From DATFQI01 sp963816955 (GTDB lineage: Bacteria; Actinomycetota; Thermoleophilia; Solirubrobacterales; Solirubrobacteraceae): a stretch of 64,000 nucleotides of DNA. Below the pieces are notes generated by a model. That model searched no databases and was not told the DNA's origin. It was given only the letters and a program-made list of their open reading frames with translations. The position numbers were made by a program, and so were the translations under genes. Numbering within the stretch: position 1 is the first letter of the stretch; each line of letters starts with the position of its first letter. Positions 53,231 to 61,885 of the stretch are shown here, one piece after another. The DNA lies in NCBI GenBank assembly GCA_963816955.1, contig CAWFME010000005.1, forward strand, positions 558,001-622,000, given 5' to 3'.

Positions 53231-53631
53231 CAGGCGGCCGCCTCCAGCAGCGGCGCGACCTTCTCCCAGCGGGCGATCTCGCAGCCGTTGTTACGGGCGA
53301 AGCGCGCGTCGACCCGGCGGCCCTCGAGCGTGCCCGAGACCGTCGCCGTCTCCGGGCCGCCGAAGAGCTCCGTGCACGCGACGTCGTCGGGCACGGGCTC
53401 GAAGTCGGCCGGCCGCAGGTGCGAGGCGAACACGCAGTCCCCGCCCTCGGGCGGCTCGGCGCACTGCACGCTCCTGCGGCTCGCGCGCTTGCCGCCGGCG
53501 CCGTCGGGGTCGAAGGTGATGTCGAGCTTCGTCACGATCGCCGAGGACGGCATGAGCCCGCGTTCCTCCTCGGCGCCGCAGCCGGCGAGCCCGAGCAGGA
53601 CCAGGCAGCACAGGGCGGTCCGCGGCGCCAT
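53230..53631 (-). CDS. Lipoprotein with subtilisin-inhibitor-like (SSI) domain
   Basis: 133 residues. TALCCLVLLGLAGCGAEEE is a lipoprotein signal with lipobox LAGC. The mature part matches the SSI family in pattern: a first Cys in SVQCAEPPEGGDC, DDVACTELFGGPETATVSG, GRRVDARFARNNGCEIARW. Four Cys could form the two disulfides of SSI. SSI proteins inhibit subtilisin-like proteases; the reactive loop itself is not evident, so inhibition is not assured. ATG at 53631; the upstream-extended frame to 53667 lacks a good signal. Confidence 0.75.
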   Translation of the reverse strand: MAPRTALCCLVLLGLAGCGAEEERGLMPSSAIVTKLDITFDPDGAGGKRASRRSVQCAEPPEGGDCVFASHLRPADFEPVPDDVACTELFGGPETATVSGTLEGRRVDARFARNNGCEIARWEKVAPLLEAAA

Positions 53632-53685
53632 CACGAAAACACTACGCGCCGGAGCGCGGTGCGTCACATGCGGAGCGGGGGCGGC

Positions 53686-55002
53686 TCAGCCCGCGGCGGC
53701 GATCGCGGCGCGCTGGGCGACGACCTCGGCGTGGCCGAGCATCAGCACGCCCCCGTCGTCGTCGAGCACGGTGGCGTGCCAGACGACCGCCCGGCGCTGA
53801 CCCTCGGCGGAGGGCAGCCGGTGGCCGAGGCCGTCGGCGTCGCCGCAGACGAGCTGGTCGAACGCGGCGCGTGCGGCGGGGCGGCCGGCCTTCGGGACGC
53901 CCAGGGTGAACCAGTCGCGGCCGATCATCTCGGCCTCGTCGACGCCCACGACGGCGCAGGCGCGCGCGTTGGCCAGCAGCACGCAGCCCTCCACGTCGAG
54001 GACCAGGATCAGCGCGCCCGCGGCGTCGAGGAAGCCGCGCGTGCGGTCCAGCTGGGCGTGCAGGCGCCGGCTCTCCGCCTGCTCCTCGCGGCGGCGGCCG
54101 AGGTACTGCGCGAGCTGGGCGCCGACCGTGGCGAACATCGCCGAGATCTCGCCGTTGGACTCGTTGACGCCGTTGGTGAAGAACTCGATCACGCCCTCGA
54201 GGTCGTCGCCGACGGCGATCGGGAAGGCGACCGCGGTCATCAGGCCGGCGCGCATCGCGCCCGTCGAGCGGGTGGTGCGGGCGTCGCGCGAGAGGTCGGG
54301 GGTCCACGCCGGGCGCCGGAAGGCCCACACGCGGCCCGGCATCCCCTGCCCCGGCGCGAAGCGCTCGTCCAGGGTGTGCTCGGCGAACTCGGTGACCTCG
54401 GACCGCGAGCCGGGGGCGTGCCAGACGGCCGTCGGGCGAAGCATCGACTGGTCCTCGGTCGGCCGCCAGACCGTGCCGACCTTCCAGCTGAGCGTCTCGC
54501 CGATGGTGGCGAGCACGCGCTCGCACAGCGTCTGGGAGTCGTAGCCCGCGGCCAGGTGGTCGGCGATCGCCTGCTGCGCCAGCAGCAGGTGGTGGGCGTT
54601 GCCGACGCGCCGTCGCAGCTTCGCGGCGTCGAGCTCCTTGGCGAGCCGCGGGGCCAGCTCGCGCGGATCGGAGATCACCGTCGCGGCGTCATCGAGCCCG
54701 CGCACGATCGAGGACAGGTCGCCGCGGCGCACGTTCGGCGAGACGGCGACGAAGGGGAGGTGGGGGTCGGCCAGGCGGGTGAGGGCCAGCGCCTTGCGCG
54801 ACGGGACGGCGCCCGGCTCGTCGCCGCCGTAGAGCACGGCGTTCCAGCCGCGGCGCGCGAGCGCGGCGGACAGCTCGTCCGCGCCGTTGGCGTGCTCGCG
54901 CTCCATCGTCCAGCCCGCCTCGGCCATATGGGTGACCAGCAGGGCGGCGTACGACTCGGGCACGTCGACCATCAATGCGCGCAGGGAGCGATGAGGCCTC
55001 AC
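53686..55002 (-). CDS. GAF/PAS domain sensory protein
   Basis: About 438 residues. Residues ~5-130 form a receiver-like fold (LRALMVDVPESYAALLVTHM, WNAVLYGGDE, LPFVAVSPN) that lacks a clear phospho-acceptor. Residues ~140-320 are a GAF domain (IGETLSWKVGTVWRPTEDQS, AVAFPIAVGDDLEGVIEFF), ~335-430 a PAS domain (LILVLDVEGCVLLANARACA, GRDWFTLGVP). No kinase, GGDEF or HTH is attached. GTG at 55002 is the best start (ATG 54972 possible). It follows the GGDEF-EAL gene on the same strand by 67 bp, so a shared signalling function is likely. Confidence 0.8.
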   Translation of the reverse strand: MRPHRSLRALMVDVPESYAALLVTHMAEAGWTMEREHANGADELSAALARRGWNAVLYGGDEPGAVPSRKALALTRLADPHLPFVAVSPNVRRGDLSSIVRGLDDAATVISDPRELAPRLAKELDAAKLRRRVGNAHHLLLAQQAIADHLAAGYDSQTLCERVLATIGETLSWKVGTVWRPTEDQSMLRPTAVWHAPGSRSEVTEFAEHTLDERFAPGQGMPGRVWAFRRPAWTPDLSRDARTTRSTGAMRAGLMTAVAFPIAVGDDLEGVIEFFTNGVNESNGEISAMFATVGAQLAQYLGRRREEQAESRRLHAQLDRTRGFLDAAGALILVLDVEGCVLLANARACAVVGVDEAEMIGRDWFTLGVPKAGRPAARAAFDQLVCGDADGLGHRLPSAEGQRRAVVWHATVLDDDGGVLMLGHAEVVAQRAAIAAAG

Positions 55003-55069
55003 TTGTGGAGCATCGGCGTCACAGCCGAGCGCTTGAGCGCGGAAGGGGCGCAACGCATCGAACGGTCGT

Positions 55070-56485
55070 TTAGCGGTCCGACTCGGCCGTCAGGCGCGCG
55101 GTCATCTCCGCGGCCGGCAGCGCGTCGCCGAACAGCCGCCCCTGGGCGAGCGGGCACCCCAGAGCGGCGAGGAAATGCTGCTGCAGCGGGACCTCGACGC
55201 CCTCCGCGACGGTCGTCATCCCGAGCGCGTCCGAGAGCGCGATCACCGCGCGCACGATCGCGCCCGACTCGGGGTCGTCGGGGATCTCGCGCATGAACGA
55301 GCGATCGATCTTCAGCGTCTGCACCGGCAGCAGCCGCAGCCGTGACAGCGAGGACCAGCCCGCCCCGAAGTCGTCGATCGCGATCTGCAGCCCGGCCTCG
55401 CGGAGCTCGCGCAGCAGCGGCCCGATCCGCTCGGGCTCGCGCAGCGTGGCGGACTCGGTGAGCTCCATCGTCAGCCGGCCGGGGTCGATCCCCTCGGCGC
55501 GCAGGCGCGTGACCAGCTCGAGCGCGAAGTCCGGCCGGTGCAGCTCGCGCGGGGAGACGTTGAACGACATCCGCGGGCACAGCCCGGCGGCCTCCCACTC
55601 GCGCAGCTGGACGGCCATCGCCCCGACCACCCACTCGCCGATCGGGTCGAGCAGGCTCATCTCCTCGGCGGCCGGCAGGAACTGGTCGGGGTGCACGAGC
55701 CCGCGCTCGGGGTCGTTCCAGCGCAGCAGCGCCTCCATCGAGTGCAGCCGCCCGCTCCCCGTCCACACGATCGGCTGGTAGTGCAGCGCGAGCTCGCCGT
55801 TGGCGATCGCGCGCCGCAGCCGCGAGGACAGCGAGAGCCGCTCGAGCGGGTCGTGGCTCACGCGCGCGTAGACCGTCGAGGCCGCACGGCCGCGGCCCTT
55901 GCTCTGGTACATCGCGGAGTCGGCGTGCTGGAGCAGCGCGTGCGCGCCGTCGGCGTCGTCCGGGAACAGCGAGATGCCGACGCTGGCCTCGACGTGGAAC
56001 TCGGCGCCGGCGATCTGGAACGGCTTCGACAGGCGCACGGCGACGTCGTCGGCGGCCGCAAGCGCCTCCGCCTCTGCGGTGTCCGGGACGAGGTCGTCGA
56101 GCATCACGAGGAACTCGTCGCCGCCGTGGCGCGCGAGCAGCCCGCCCGGCTCCTCGACGCCACCCAGCCGCGCGGCCACCTGCCGCAGCAGCCGGTCGCC
56201 CGCCGAGTGGCCGAGCGAGTCGTTGACGAGCTTGAAGTTGTCGAGGTCGACGAACAGCAGCGCCACCGCCCGCTCGCGCTTGCGCGCGCGCGTGACCGCG
56301 GAGCGCAGCCGGCCATCGAGCTGCGAGCGGTTGGGCAGCCCCGTCAACGGATCATGGAACGCGAGCCGCCGGAGCTCTGCCTCCGCCACCTCGAGCCGCT
56401 CCTCGAGCGATCGGTCGCGCGAGCTGTCCTCGCTCTCGGCGGTGCGGAGGCGAGTCGGGGGCGGCGTGGTGCGCTTGGAAGGCAT
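55070..56485 (-). CDS. GGDEF-EAL domain protein
   Basis: 471 residues. A short coiled leader (SLEERLEVAEAELRRLAF) precedes the GGDEF domain (~40-205) with the intact site ARHGGDEFLVML. The product-inhibition RxxD five residues before it is missing. The EAL domain (~225-465) has SMEALLRWNDPERG, NVSPRELHRPD, MELTESATL, AIDDFGAGWSSL, KIDRSFMRE and VAEGVE, so all metal and catalytic residues are present. It may both make and break cyclic di-GMP, balance unknown. No membrane helix. ATG 56485. Confidence 0.93.
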   Translation of the reverse strand: MPSKRTTPPPTRLRTAESEDSSRDRSLEERLEVAEAELRRLAFHDPLTGLPNRSQLDGRLRSAVTRARKRERAVALLFVDLDNFKLVNDSLGHSAGDRLLRQVAARLGGVEEPGGLLARHGGDEFLVMLDDLVPDTAEAEALAAADDVAVRLSKPFQIAGAEFHVEASVGISLFPDDADGAHALLQHADSAMYQSKGRGRAASTVYARVSHDPLERLSLSSRLRRAIANGELALHYQPIVWTGSGRLHSMEALLRWNDPERGLVHPDQFLPAAEEMSLLDPIGEWVVGAMAVQLREWEAAGLCPRMSFNVSPRELHRPDFALELVTRLRAEGIDPGRLTMELTESATLREPERIGPLLRELREAGLQIAIDDFGAGWSSLSRLRLLPVQTLKIDRSFMREIPDDPESGAIVRAVIALSDALGMTTVAEGVEVPLQQHFLAALGCPLAQGRLFGDALPAAEMTARLTAESDR

Positions 56486-56538
56486 CCCTGCGGGCGCCGA
56501 CCGGATCGGCGCCCGCCGGAAATCCTACCTGCGGAGTG

Positions 56539-57867
56539 TCAGCGCTCCCCGACGGGGACGTAGTCGCGCGTGCGCTCGCCCGTGTAGATCTGGCGCGGGC
56601 GGGCGATCTTCTGCTCCTTGTCGTCGATCATCTCGAGCCACTGGCTGATCCAGCCGCTGGTGCGCGGGATCGCGAACAGCACGGGGAACATGCCGACCGG
56701 CATGCCGAGCGCCTCGTAGATCAGGCCCGAGTAGAAGTCGACGTTCGGGTACAGCTTGCGCTTGACGAAGTACTCGTCCTCGAGCGCGATCTTCTCGAGC
56801 TCGAGCGCGATCTCCAGCAGCGGGTTGACGCCGGTGACCTCGAACACGTCGTCGGTCGCCTTCTTGATGATCTTGGCGCGCGGGTCGTAGTTCTTGTAGA
56901 CGCGGTGGCCGAAGCCCATCAGGCGCTCCTTGCCGTCCTTCACGCCGGCGACGAAGTCCTGCACGTTCTCCTTGGCGCCGATCCGGCGCAGCATCCGCAG
57001 GACCGCCTCGTTGGCGCCGCCGTGCAGCGGGCCGTAGAGGGCGGCGACGCCGGCCGCGACCGCCGAGTAGGGGTCGACCTGCGAGGAGCCGACCGCGCGT
57101 ACCGCGTTGGTCGAGCAGTTCTGCTCGTGATCGGCGTGCAGGATGAACAGGATGTCCAGGGCCCGCTCCAGCCGGGGGTCGGGCTGGTACTTGAGCTCGG
57201 TCATCTTGAACAGCATGTTCAGGAAGTTGCCGGGGTAGCGCAGGTCGTTGTCGGGATAGACGTACGGCTGCCCCATCGCGTGGCGGAAGGCGAACGCCGC
57301 CAGCGTCGGCATCTTCGCGATCAGCCGGATCAGGTGGAGGTAGCGCAGCTCCTCGTCATGGATCTCGTTCGCGTCCGGATAGAACGTCGACAGCGCGCCC
57401 GTGGACGCGAGCAGCATCCCCATCGGGTGGGCGTCGTAGCGGAAGCCCTGCATGAAGCTCTTGACGTTCTCGTGCACGAACGTGTGGATCGTGATCTGGT
57501 GGGTCCACTCGTCGAGCTGCGCCTGGTCGGGCAGGTTGCCGTGCACGAGCAGGTAGGCGACCTCGAGGTAGGTCGACTGCTCGGCGAGCTGCTCGATCGG
57601 ATAGCCGCGGTACTCGAGCACCCCGGCCTCGCCGTCGAGGAAGGTCACCGAGGAGCGGCACGACGCGGTGTTCATGAACGCCGGGTCGTAGGACATGACG
57701 CCGAAGTCGTCCTCGTTCACCTTGATGTCGCGCAGGGCGGTGGCGCGCACCGTCCCGTCCTCGACGGGGACCTCGTACGTCTTCCCGGTCCGGTTGTCGG
57801 TGATGGTCAGCGTGTCGGAGGCCGTGGCGACACCCCCTCCGTTGCTGCTCTGCTCCTCGGTGCCCAT
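56539..57867 (-). CDS. gltA: Citrate synthase
   Basis: 442 residues, type II citrate synthase joining acetyl-CoA and oxaloacetate in the TCA cycle. Catalytic His lie in ILHADHEQNCST and GPLHGGANEAV; LMGFGHRVYKNYDPRA, NVDFYSGLIYEALGMP (Asp) and IARPRQIYTGE (Arg) complete the site. The small N-terminal beta domain with ITDNRTGKTYEVPVEDGTV and the helix-rich core are complete. ATG at 57867; the ~85-bp region upstream includes an AT-richer stretch fit for the promoter. Confidence 0.96.
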   Translation of the reverse strand: MGTEEQSSNGGGVATASDTLTITDNRTGKTYEVPVEDGTVRATALRDIKVNEDDFGVMSYDPAFMNTASCRSSVTFLDGEAGVLEYRGYPIEQLAEQSTYLEVAYLLVHGNLPDQAQLDEWTHQITIHTFVHENVKSFMQGFRYDAHPMGMLLASTGALSTFYPDANEIHDEELRYLHLIRLIAKMPTLAAFAFRHAMGQPYVYPDNDLRYPGNFLNMLFKMTELKYQPDPRLERALDILFILHADHEQNCSTNAVRAVGSSQVDPYSAVAAGVAALYGPLHGGANEAVLRMLRRIGAKENVQDFVAGVKDGKERLMGFGHRVYKNYDPRAKIIKKATDDVFEVTGVNPLLEIALELEKIALEDEYFVKRKLYPNVDFYSGLIYEALGMPVGMFPVLFAIPRTSGWISQWLEMIDDKEQKIARPRQIYTGERTRDYVPVGER

Positions 57868-57952
57868 GGGCGATCTCCCGGTCGAAAGCTTGGTCGTCTT
57901 CCTCTACCCCGAATGATGACGGGTACGACCGGCCTGGGGGATGAGACGCCGG

Positions 57953-58183
57953 TCAGGACGTGACGATCGCGCTGGCCATCGCGACGAGCACGAGCAGCGC
58001 GGCGAGGCCGATGACGCCGCGCGCCTGGCCCTTGCTCGCTGGGAACGAGCCGATCCGGCGGATCCCGAGCAGCGAGATCAGGACGGCGAAGACCGCGAGC
58101 ACGCCGCCGGCGATGTAGAAGAACGCCTTGGAGGACTCATGGCCCTCGGTGGCGGCGAACACGGTGGTCAGCGCGTGCAGCAC
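57953..58183 (-). CDS. Small membrane protein, unknown function
   Basis: 76 residues with two helices (FYIAGGVLAVFAVLISLLG and VIGLAALLVLVAMASAIV) joined by a basic loop (RRIGSFPASKGQ). GTG at 58183 is chosen because GGTAGG lies 9 bases upstream, overlapping the dcd stop; TTG at 58192 is the alternative. Translation probably depends on dcd. No family recognised. Confidence 0.7.
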   Translation of the reverse strand: MLHALTTVFAATEGHESSKAFFYIAGGVLAVFAVLISLLGIRRIGSFPASKGQARGVIGLAALLVLVAMASAIVTS

Positions 58184-58193
58184 GGGCGGCAAC

Positions 58194-58760
58194 CTACCGC
58201 ATGTAGCGGCTCTCGGTGGCGGCCAGCTGGCCCTGATAGTGGGAGCCGAGCTCGGCCGACCCGTACGGGACCTCGGCGGGCGCGTCGAGCGTCATGAACG
58301 ACAGCTGGGCGATCAGCAGGCCGGCGTAGAGCTTGATCGGGATCCGCGTCAGGTTGGTGATCTCCAGCGTGAGGGTGCCGCTGAAGCCGGGGTCGACGAA
58401 GCCGGCGGTCGCGTGCACGATCAGCCCGAGGCGGCCGATCGAGCTCTTGCCCTCGATCCGCGCCACGATGTCGTCGGGCAGCTCGACCCGCTCGAGCGTG
58501 CGGCCCAGGACGAACTCGCCGGGGTGGATCACGAACGGCTCGCCCGAGCCGACGACCACCTCCTCGGTCAGGTTCGTCGGCGGCTCGCGCAGGTCGATGG
58601 CCGCGGCGCGGTGGTTGTGGAAGACGCGGAACGAGTCGCCCAGGCGCAGGTCCACCGACGCGGGCTGCACGAGCCCGGGGTCCCACGGGTCGATGACGAT
58701 CCGGCCCGCTTCGGCGAGGCGGCGGATCGTGCCGTCGGAGAGCACGGACGTGGTGGGCAT
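58194..58760 (-). CDS. dcd: dCTP deaminase
   Basis: 188 residues. Deaminates dCTP to dUTP for dTTP synthesis; actinobacterial enzymes can also cleave dUTP (bifunctional type). LSDGTIRRLAEAGRIVIDPW starts the trimeric fold; the active-site stretch is IEGKSSIGRLGLIVHATAGF with VDPGFSGTLTLEITN, and QLSFMTLDAPAEVPYGS ends the fold. Whether it is bifunctional cannot be read safely. ATG 58760; two small membrane proteins flank it on the same strand. Confidence 0.94.
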   Translation of the reverse strand: MPTTSVLSDGTIRRLAEAGRIVIDPWDPGLVQPASVDLRLGDSFRVFHNHRAAAIDLREPPTNLTEEVVVGSGEPFVIHPGEFVLGRTLERVELPDDIVARIEGKSSIGRLGLIVHATAGFVDPGFSGTLTLEITNLTRIPIKLYAGLLIAQLSFMTLDAPAEVPYGSAELGSHYQGQLAATESRYMR

Positions 58761-58770
58761 GGCCGCAATC

Positions 58771-59028
58771 CTAGGGCTGCAGCTGGCGGGAGCGGGCGTC
58801 CACCGGCCGCACGCGCGGCGGCGGCAGCGGCAACGGGTCCCCGTGCGGCCCGCGGCGCGGGGCCCGCGGGAGCGTCGGGGCCGGGTGCGGCCGCGCCTTG
58901 CGCGCGCCGCCGTCGCCTCCGGCGTCCTCCGGCTCCGGCTCCGCCTTGATGGCCCAGTAGACCAGCCAGTAGAGGAGCAGCAGCGGGATCTTCAGCCCGA
59001 GGAACAGGTAGAGCATCGCCCACTCCAC
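58771..59028 (-). CDS. Small membrane protein, Pro/Arg-rich tail
   Basis: 85 residues. One or two helices at the start (AMLYLFLGLKIPLLLLYWLV), then an acidic patch (AEPEPEDAGGDGG) and a Pro/Arg-rich tail (RKARPHPAPTLPRAPRRGPH). GTG at 59028. Ten bp before dcd on the same strand. No family recognised; composition of the tail is low complexity and its existence as protein is plausible, not proven. Confidence 0.6.
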   Translation of the reverse strand: MEWAMLYLFLGLKIPLLLLYWLVYWAIKAEPEPEDAGGDGGARKARPHPAPTLPRAPRRGPHGDPLPLPPPRVRPVDARSRQLQP

Positions 59029-59070
59029 AGGGGGGATCCTACCCCCGGAACGTACGGCGCGCGCGCCCGG

Positions 59071-60006
59071 TCAGGAGCGCAGCTGCAGCGGCGCGGGATC
59101 GAACGCGCTGATGCGCTGCAGCTCGGCGACGCGGGCGGTGATCTCCTCGCCCGTGAGCGTCTGCATCCGTTCGGTGCCGAACGCCTCGACGTTGAAGGAC
59201 GCCAGCGCCGTGCCGTAGGCCATCGCGGTGCGCAGCAGGTCGTCGGTGATCTCCTCGCCCGCGTGCGCGGCGACGTAGCCCATGAAGCCGCCGGCGAACG
59301 TGTCGCCCGCGCCCGTCGGGTCGACGACGACCTCGGTCGGGTAGGCGGGGATGCCGAAGACGCCGTCGGGCGTGAACATCGCCGAGCCGTACTCGCCCTG
59401 CTTGGCCACGACCACGCGAGGGCCCATCTCGAGCACCTTGCGCGCGGCGCGCACGAGGTTGGGCTCGTCGGTGAGCTGGCGGACCTCGCCGTCGTTGAGG
59501 ATCACGCAGTCGACCATCTTGATCGTGCGCAGCAGCGACTCGTGCGCGATGTCGATCCACAGGTTCATCGAGTCGAGCGCGGAGAAGTGGCTGGCCTCGC
59601 ACTGCTCGCGCACGGTGCGCTGGAGCTCGGGCTGGATGTTGGCGAGGAACAGCGTGTCCGAGGCCTTCGCCGCCTCGGAGAGCTTGGGCTTGAAGTGCTC
59701 GAAGACGTTGAGGTCGGTCTGCAGCGTGTGGCGGACGTTGACGTCGCGCTCGTAGCGGCCGGCCCAGAAGAACGTCTTGCCGCCCTCGACGTGCTCGATG
59801 TCGTCGGTGATGACGCCGCGCTCGCGCAGGACGGCGTACTCCGCCTCGCCGAAGTCGTCGCCGACGGGCCCGATGACGCGGGTCTCGGCGAGGAACGACG
59901 AGGCCAGCGAGAAGTGCACCGCGGCGCCGCCGAGCAGGCGGTCGCGCTTGGCGGTCTGCGTCTCGACGGCGTCGAACGCGATGGATCCGACCACGGTCAG
60001 GCTCAT
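59071..60006 (-). CDS. PfkB family sugar/nucleoside kinase
   Basis: 311 residues, ribokinase superfamily. MSLTVVGSIAFDAVET is the beta-1 start, RLLGGAAVHFSLASSFLAET the substrate region, VVVDPTGAGDTFAGGFMGY the signature with the catalytic Asp, and MAYGTALASFNVEAFGTERM the C-terminal part. Substrate (adenosine, sugar or other) is not clear; the N-terminal GGAAVH pattern is typical of a subgroup annotated as ribokinase-like in actinobacteria. ATG 60006; divergent from the oxidoreductase 28 bp away. Confidence 0.88.
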   Translation of the reverse strand: MSLTVVGSIAFDAVETQTAKRDRLLGGAAVHFSLASSFLAETRVIGPVGDDFGEAEYAVLRERGVITDDIEHVEGGKTFFWAGRYERDVNVRHTLQTDLNVFEHFKPKLSEAAKASDTLFLANIQPELQRTVREQCEASHFSALDSMNLWIDIAHESLLRTIKMVDCVILNDGEVRQLTDEPNLVRAARKVLEMGPRVVVAKQGEYGSAMFTPDGVFGIPAYPTEVVVDPTGAGDTFAGGFMGYVAAHAGEEITDDLLRTAMAYGTALASFNVEAFGTERMQTLTGEEITARVAELQRISAFDPAPLQLRS

Positions 60007-60034
60007 GCGGGCGGGGAGGGTATCGTCCGCCGCC

Positions 60035-60991
60035 GTGCGGGCGATCGTGATCAGCGAGTGGGGCGGCCCCGAGGTGCTCGAGCTCGTCGAGGACGCGCCG
60101 GTCCCCGAGCCCGCCGACGGCCAGGTCCTGATCCGCGTCTCGCGGGCGGGCGTGAACTTCGCCGACACCCACGCGCGGGAGAACTCCTACCTCGCGCGCT
60201 ACGAGCTTCCCCTCACCCCCGGCGCCGAGGTCGCGGGCGTGCGCGAGGACACGGGCGAGCGCGTCGTCGCGCTCTGCGGGACGGGCGGCTACGCCGAGTA
60301 CGTCGCCGCCGACGCGGCGACGGTGTTCCCGATCGAGGAGGACGTGAGCGACGCCACCGCGCTGGCCCTCCTGCTCCAGGGCCTCACCGCGTGGCACCTG
60401 TACCGGACCTCGGCCAAGCTGGCCGAGGGCGAGAGCGTCGTGGTGCACGCGGCGGCCGGCGGGGTGGGCTCGCTCGCGGTCCAGCTCGGCCGCCACATGG
60501 GCGCCGGCCGCGTGATCGCCACCGCCTCCTCGCAGGACAAGCGCGACCTCGCGCTCTCCCTGGGCGCCGACGCGGCGGTCGACGTCAACGCCGAGGACCT
60601 CGCGGGCGCGCTGATCGAGGCCAACGGCGGCGAGCGCGTCGACGCGGTCTTCGAGATGGCCGGCGGCCGCGTCTTCGACGAGTCGATGAAGGCGCTCGCG
60701 CCGTTCGGGCGCCTCGTCACGTACGGGATCGCCTCGCGCGATCAGAACGAGCTCCGCACCGGCGGGCTCATGCGCCGCAGCCACGCGGTCGTCGGCTTCT
60801 GGCTCATGCACTGCCTGCGCAAGCCCGAGCTGGTCGGCGGCCCGCTGCGCGAGCTGGCCGAGTTGGTTGCGCGCGGCGACCTGCGGGTCGTCGAGGGCGA
60901 GTGCTACGCGCTGTCGGACGTCCGGCGGCTCCACGAGGACCTCGCCGCGCGCCGCACCTCGGGCAAGCTCGTCATCGACCCCTCGCGCTGA
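60035..60991 (+). CDS. Quinone oxidoreductase-like zinc-independent MDR protein
   Basis: 318 residues, medium-chain dehydrogenase/reductase, QOR type. VRAIVISEWGGPEVLELVED is the usual start, AGVNFADTHARENSYL the substrate domain with no zinc cysteines, and VVHAAAGGVGSLAVQLGRHM the NADPH-binding Rossmann motif. Probably reduces quinones or enones in the cytosol. GTG 60035. The stop is followed by the palindromic element 60993-61159. Confidence 0.9.
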   Translation: MRAIVISEWGGPEVLELVEDAPVPEPADGQVLIRVSRAGVNFADTHARENSYLARYELPLTPGAEVAGVREDTGERVVALCGTGGYAEYVAADAATVFPIEEDVSDATALALLLQGLTAWHLYRTSAKLAEGESVVVHAAAGGVGSLAVQLGRHMGAGRVIATASSQDKRDLALSLGADAAVDVNAEDLAGALIEANGGERVDAVFEMAGGRVFDESMKALAPFGRLVTYGIASRDQNELRTGGLMRRSHAVVGFWLMHCLRKPELVGGPLRELAELVARGDLRVVEGECYALSDVRRLHEDLAARRTSGKLVIDPSR

Positions 60992-60992
60992 C

Positions 60993-61159
60993 GAGCGTCA
61001 ACGGCGGCTGGGTAGGGAGGCGAGGGCGCCGCCCGCAGCGCCCGCCCCCGGCGCGAGCGGTGGATGAATCCCTCTCAGGCACATCAATCCACCGCTCGAT
61101 GCGGATCGGGGCGGTTCGGGCCGCTCTCCACCTTCCCTACCCAGCGCCGTTGCCGTTCG
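60993..61159. repeat. Palindromic element between convergent genes, copy 2
   Basis: About 167 bp. Left arm CGTCAACGGCGGCTGGGTAG (60996 on) pairs closely with the right arm (61131-61152, complementary apart from one bulge and one mismatch). The centre is GCGAGCG + 33 nt + CGCTCG as in copy 1, but the 33 nt differ (GTGGAT...ATCCAC stem). It fills the space between the stops of the quinone oxidoreductase (plus) and the SRPBCC gene (minus); its right arm includes the last codons of the latter. Confidence 0.82.
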
Positions 61160-61583
61160 CCGCGGCCACATAGTGCGGGACCAGGCCCGCCCAGCCGCGG
61201 ACGTTCCGCTCGCGCAACCCCGGACCGCGCGCGCCGAGCCGCTCCCACCCGCGGTGCGTGATCGTCACGGCGGTGCCGTCCGCGGCCGCCGCGAACGTGA
61301 TCTCCACCTCGGTGGCATCCGCGGCGTCCTGGCGCAGGTGCCAGGAGTACAGGAGCCGCCGCGGCGGCTCCCAGGCCAGCACGCGGCCCCAGTCGTGCTC
61401 CTCGCCGCCCGGAGCGCGCTCGAAGATCCGGCCGCCCGCGCGCGGCTCGAACACCACGGCCTCCGGCCCGCCCGAGACGGAGTGGCTCGCCGGCCACCAC
61501 AGCGACGTGCGCTCGGCCCACACCGACCACGCGTGCTCGGGCGCGCAGTCGACCGTGAACTCGTGCACCAGCGGCTCGCTCAC
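61137..61583 (-). CDS. SRPBCC/AHSA1 family protein
   Basis: 148 residues, START-like ligand-binding fold: VHEFTVDCAPEHAWSVWAER, GGRIFERAPGGEEHDWGRVL, WEPPRRLLYSWHL and AVTITHRGWERLG. In actinobacteria such genes often follow an ArsR regulator, as here (4-bp overlap). The ligand is unknown. Its last codons (AAANGNGAG) run into the palindromic element, so the true end may have been replaced when the element arrived. Confidence 0.85.
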   Translation of the reverse strand: MSEPLVHEFTVDCAPEHAWSVWAERTSLWWPASHSVSGGPEAVVFEPRAGGRIFERAPGGEEHDWGRVLAWEPPRRLLYSWHLRQDAADATEVEITFAAAADGTAVTITHRGWERLGARGPGLRERNVRGWAGLVPHYVAAANGNGAG

Positions 61584-61873
61584 TTCGTGTTCTCCGCGGC
61601 GAGCCTGAAGCGGGCGGCGGCCTCGCCCCAGACCTGCTCGAGGTACGCGCGCGCGGCCTCGATGCCCTCGTCGTGCAGGCGGTAGAGCCGCCGCGTCCCC
61701 TCGGCGCGGTCCGTGACCAGGCCGGCCTCCTTGAGCAGGCGCAGGTGGCGGGAGACCGCGGGGCGGCTGATCGGCAGCGCGTCGGCGAGCTGCTGGACGG
61801 AGCGGTCGCCGTCGCCGAGCAGCTCCACGATCGCGCGCCGGTTGGGGTCGCCGAGCGCCTCGAAGGGGTTCAT
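61580..61873 (-). CDS. ArsR-family transcriptional regulator
   Basis: 97 residues, winged helix. MNPFEALGDPNRRAIVELLG, SVQQLADALPISRPAVSRHL (recognition helix) and LLKEAGLVTDRAEGTRRLYR are the family hallmarks. No metal-binding CxC motif is present, so it is not an arsenic sensor but of the SRPBCC-linked type. It overlaps the SRPBCC gene by 4 bp. An inverted repeat GTAAC-N6-GTTAC 13 bp upstream of the ATG is the likely operator. Confidence 0.9.
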   Translation of the reverse strand: MNPFEALGDPNRRAIVELLGDGDRSVQQLADALPISRPAVSRHLRLLKEAGLVTDRAEGTRRLYRLHDEGIEAARAYLEQVWGEAAARFRLAAENTK

Positions 61874-61885
61874 CGCCGAATAATG

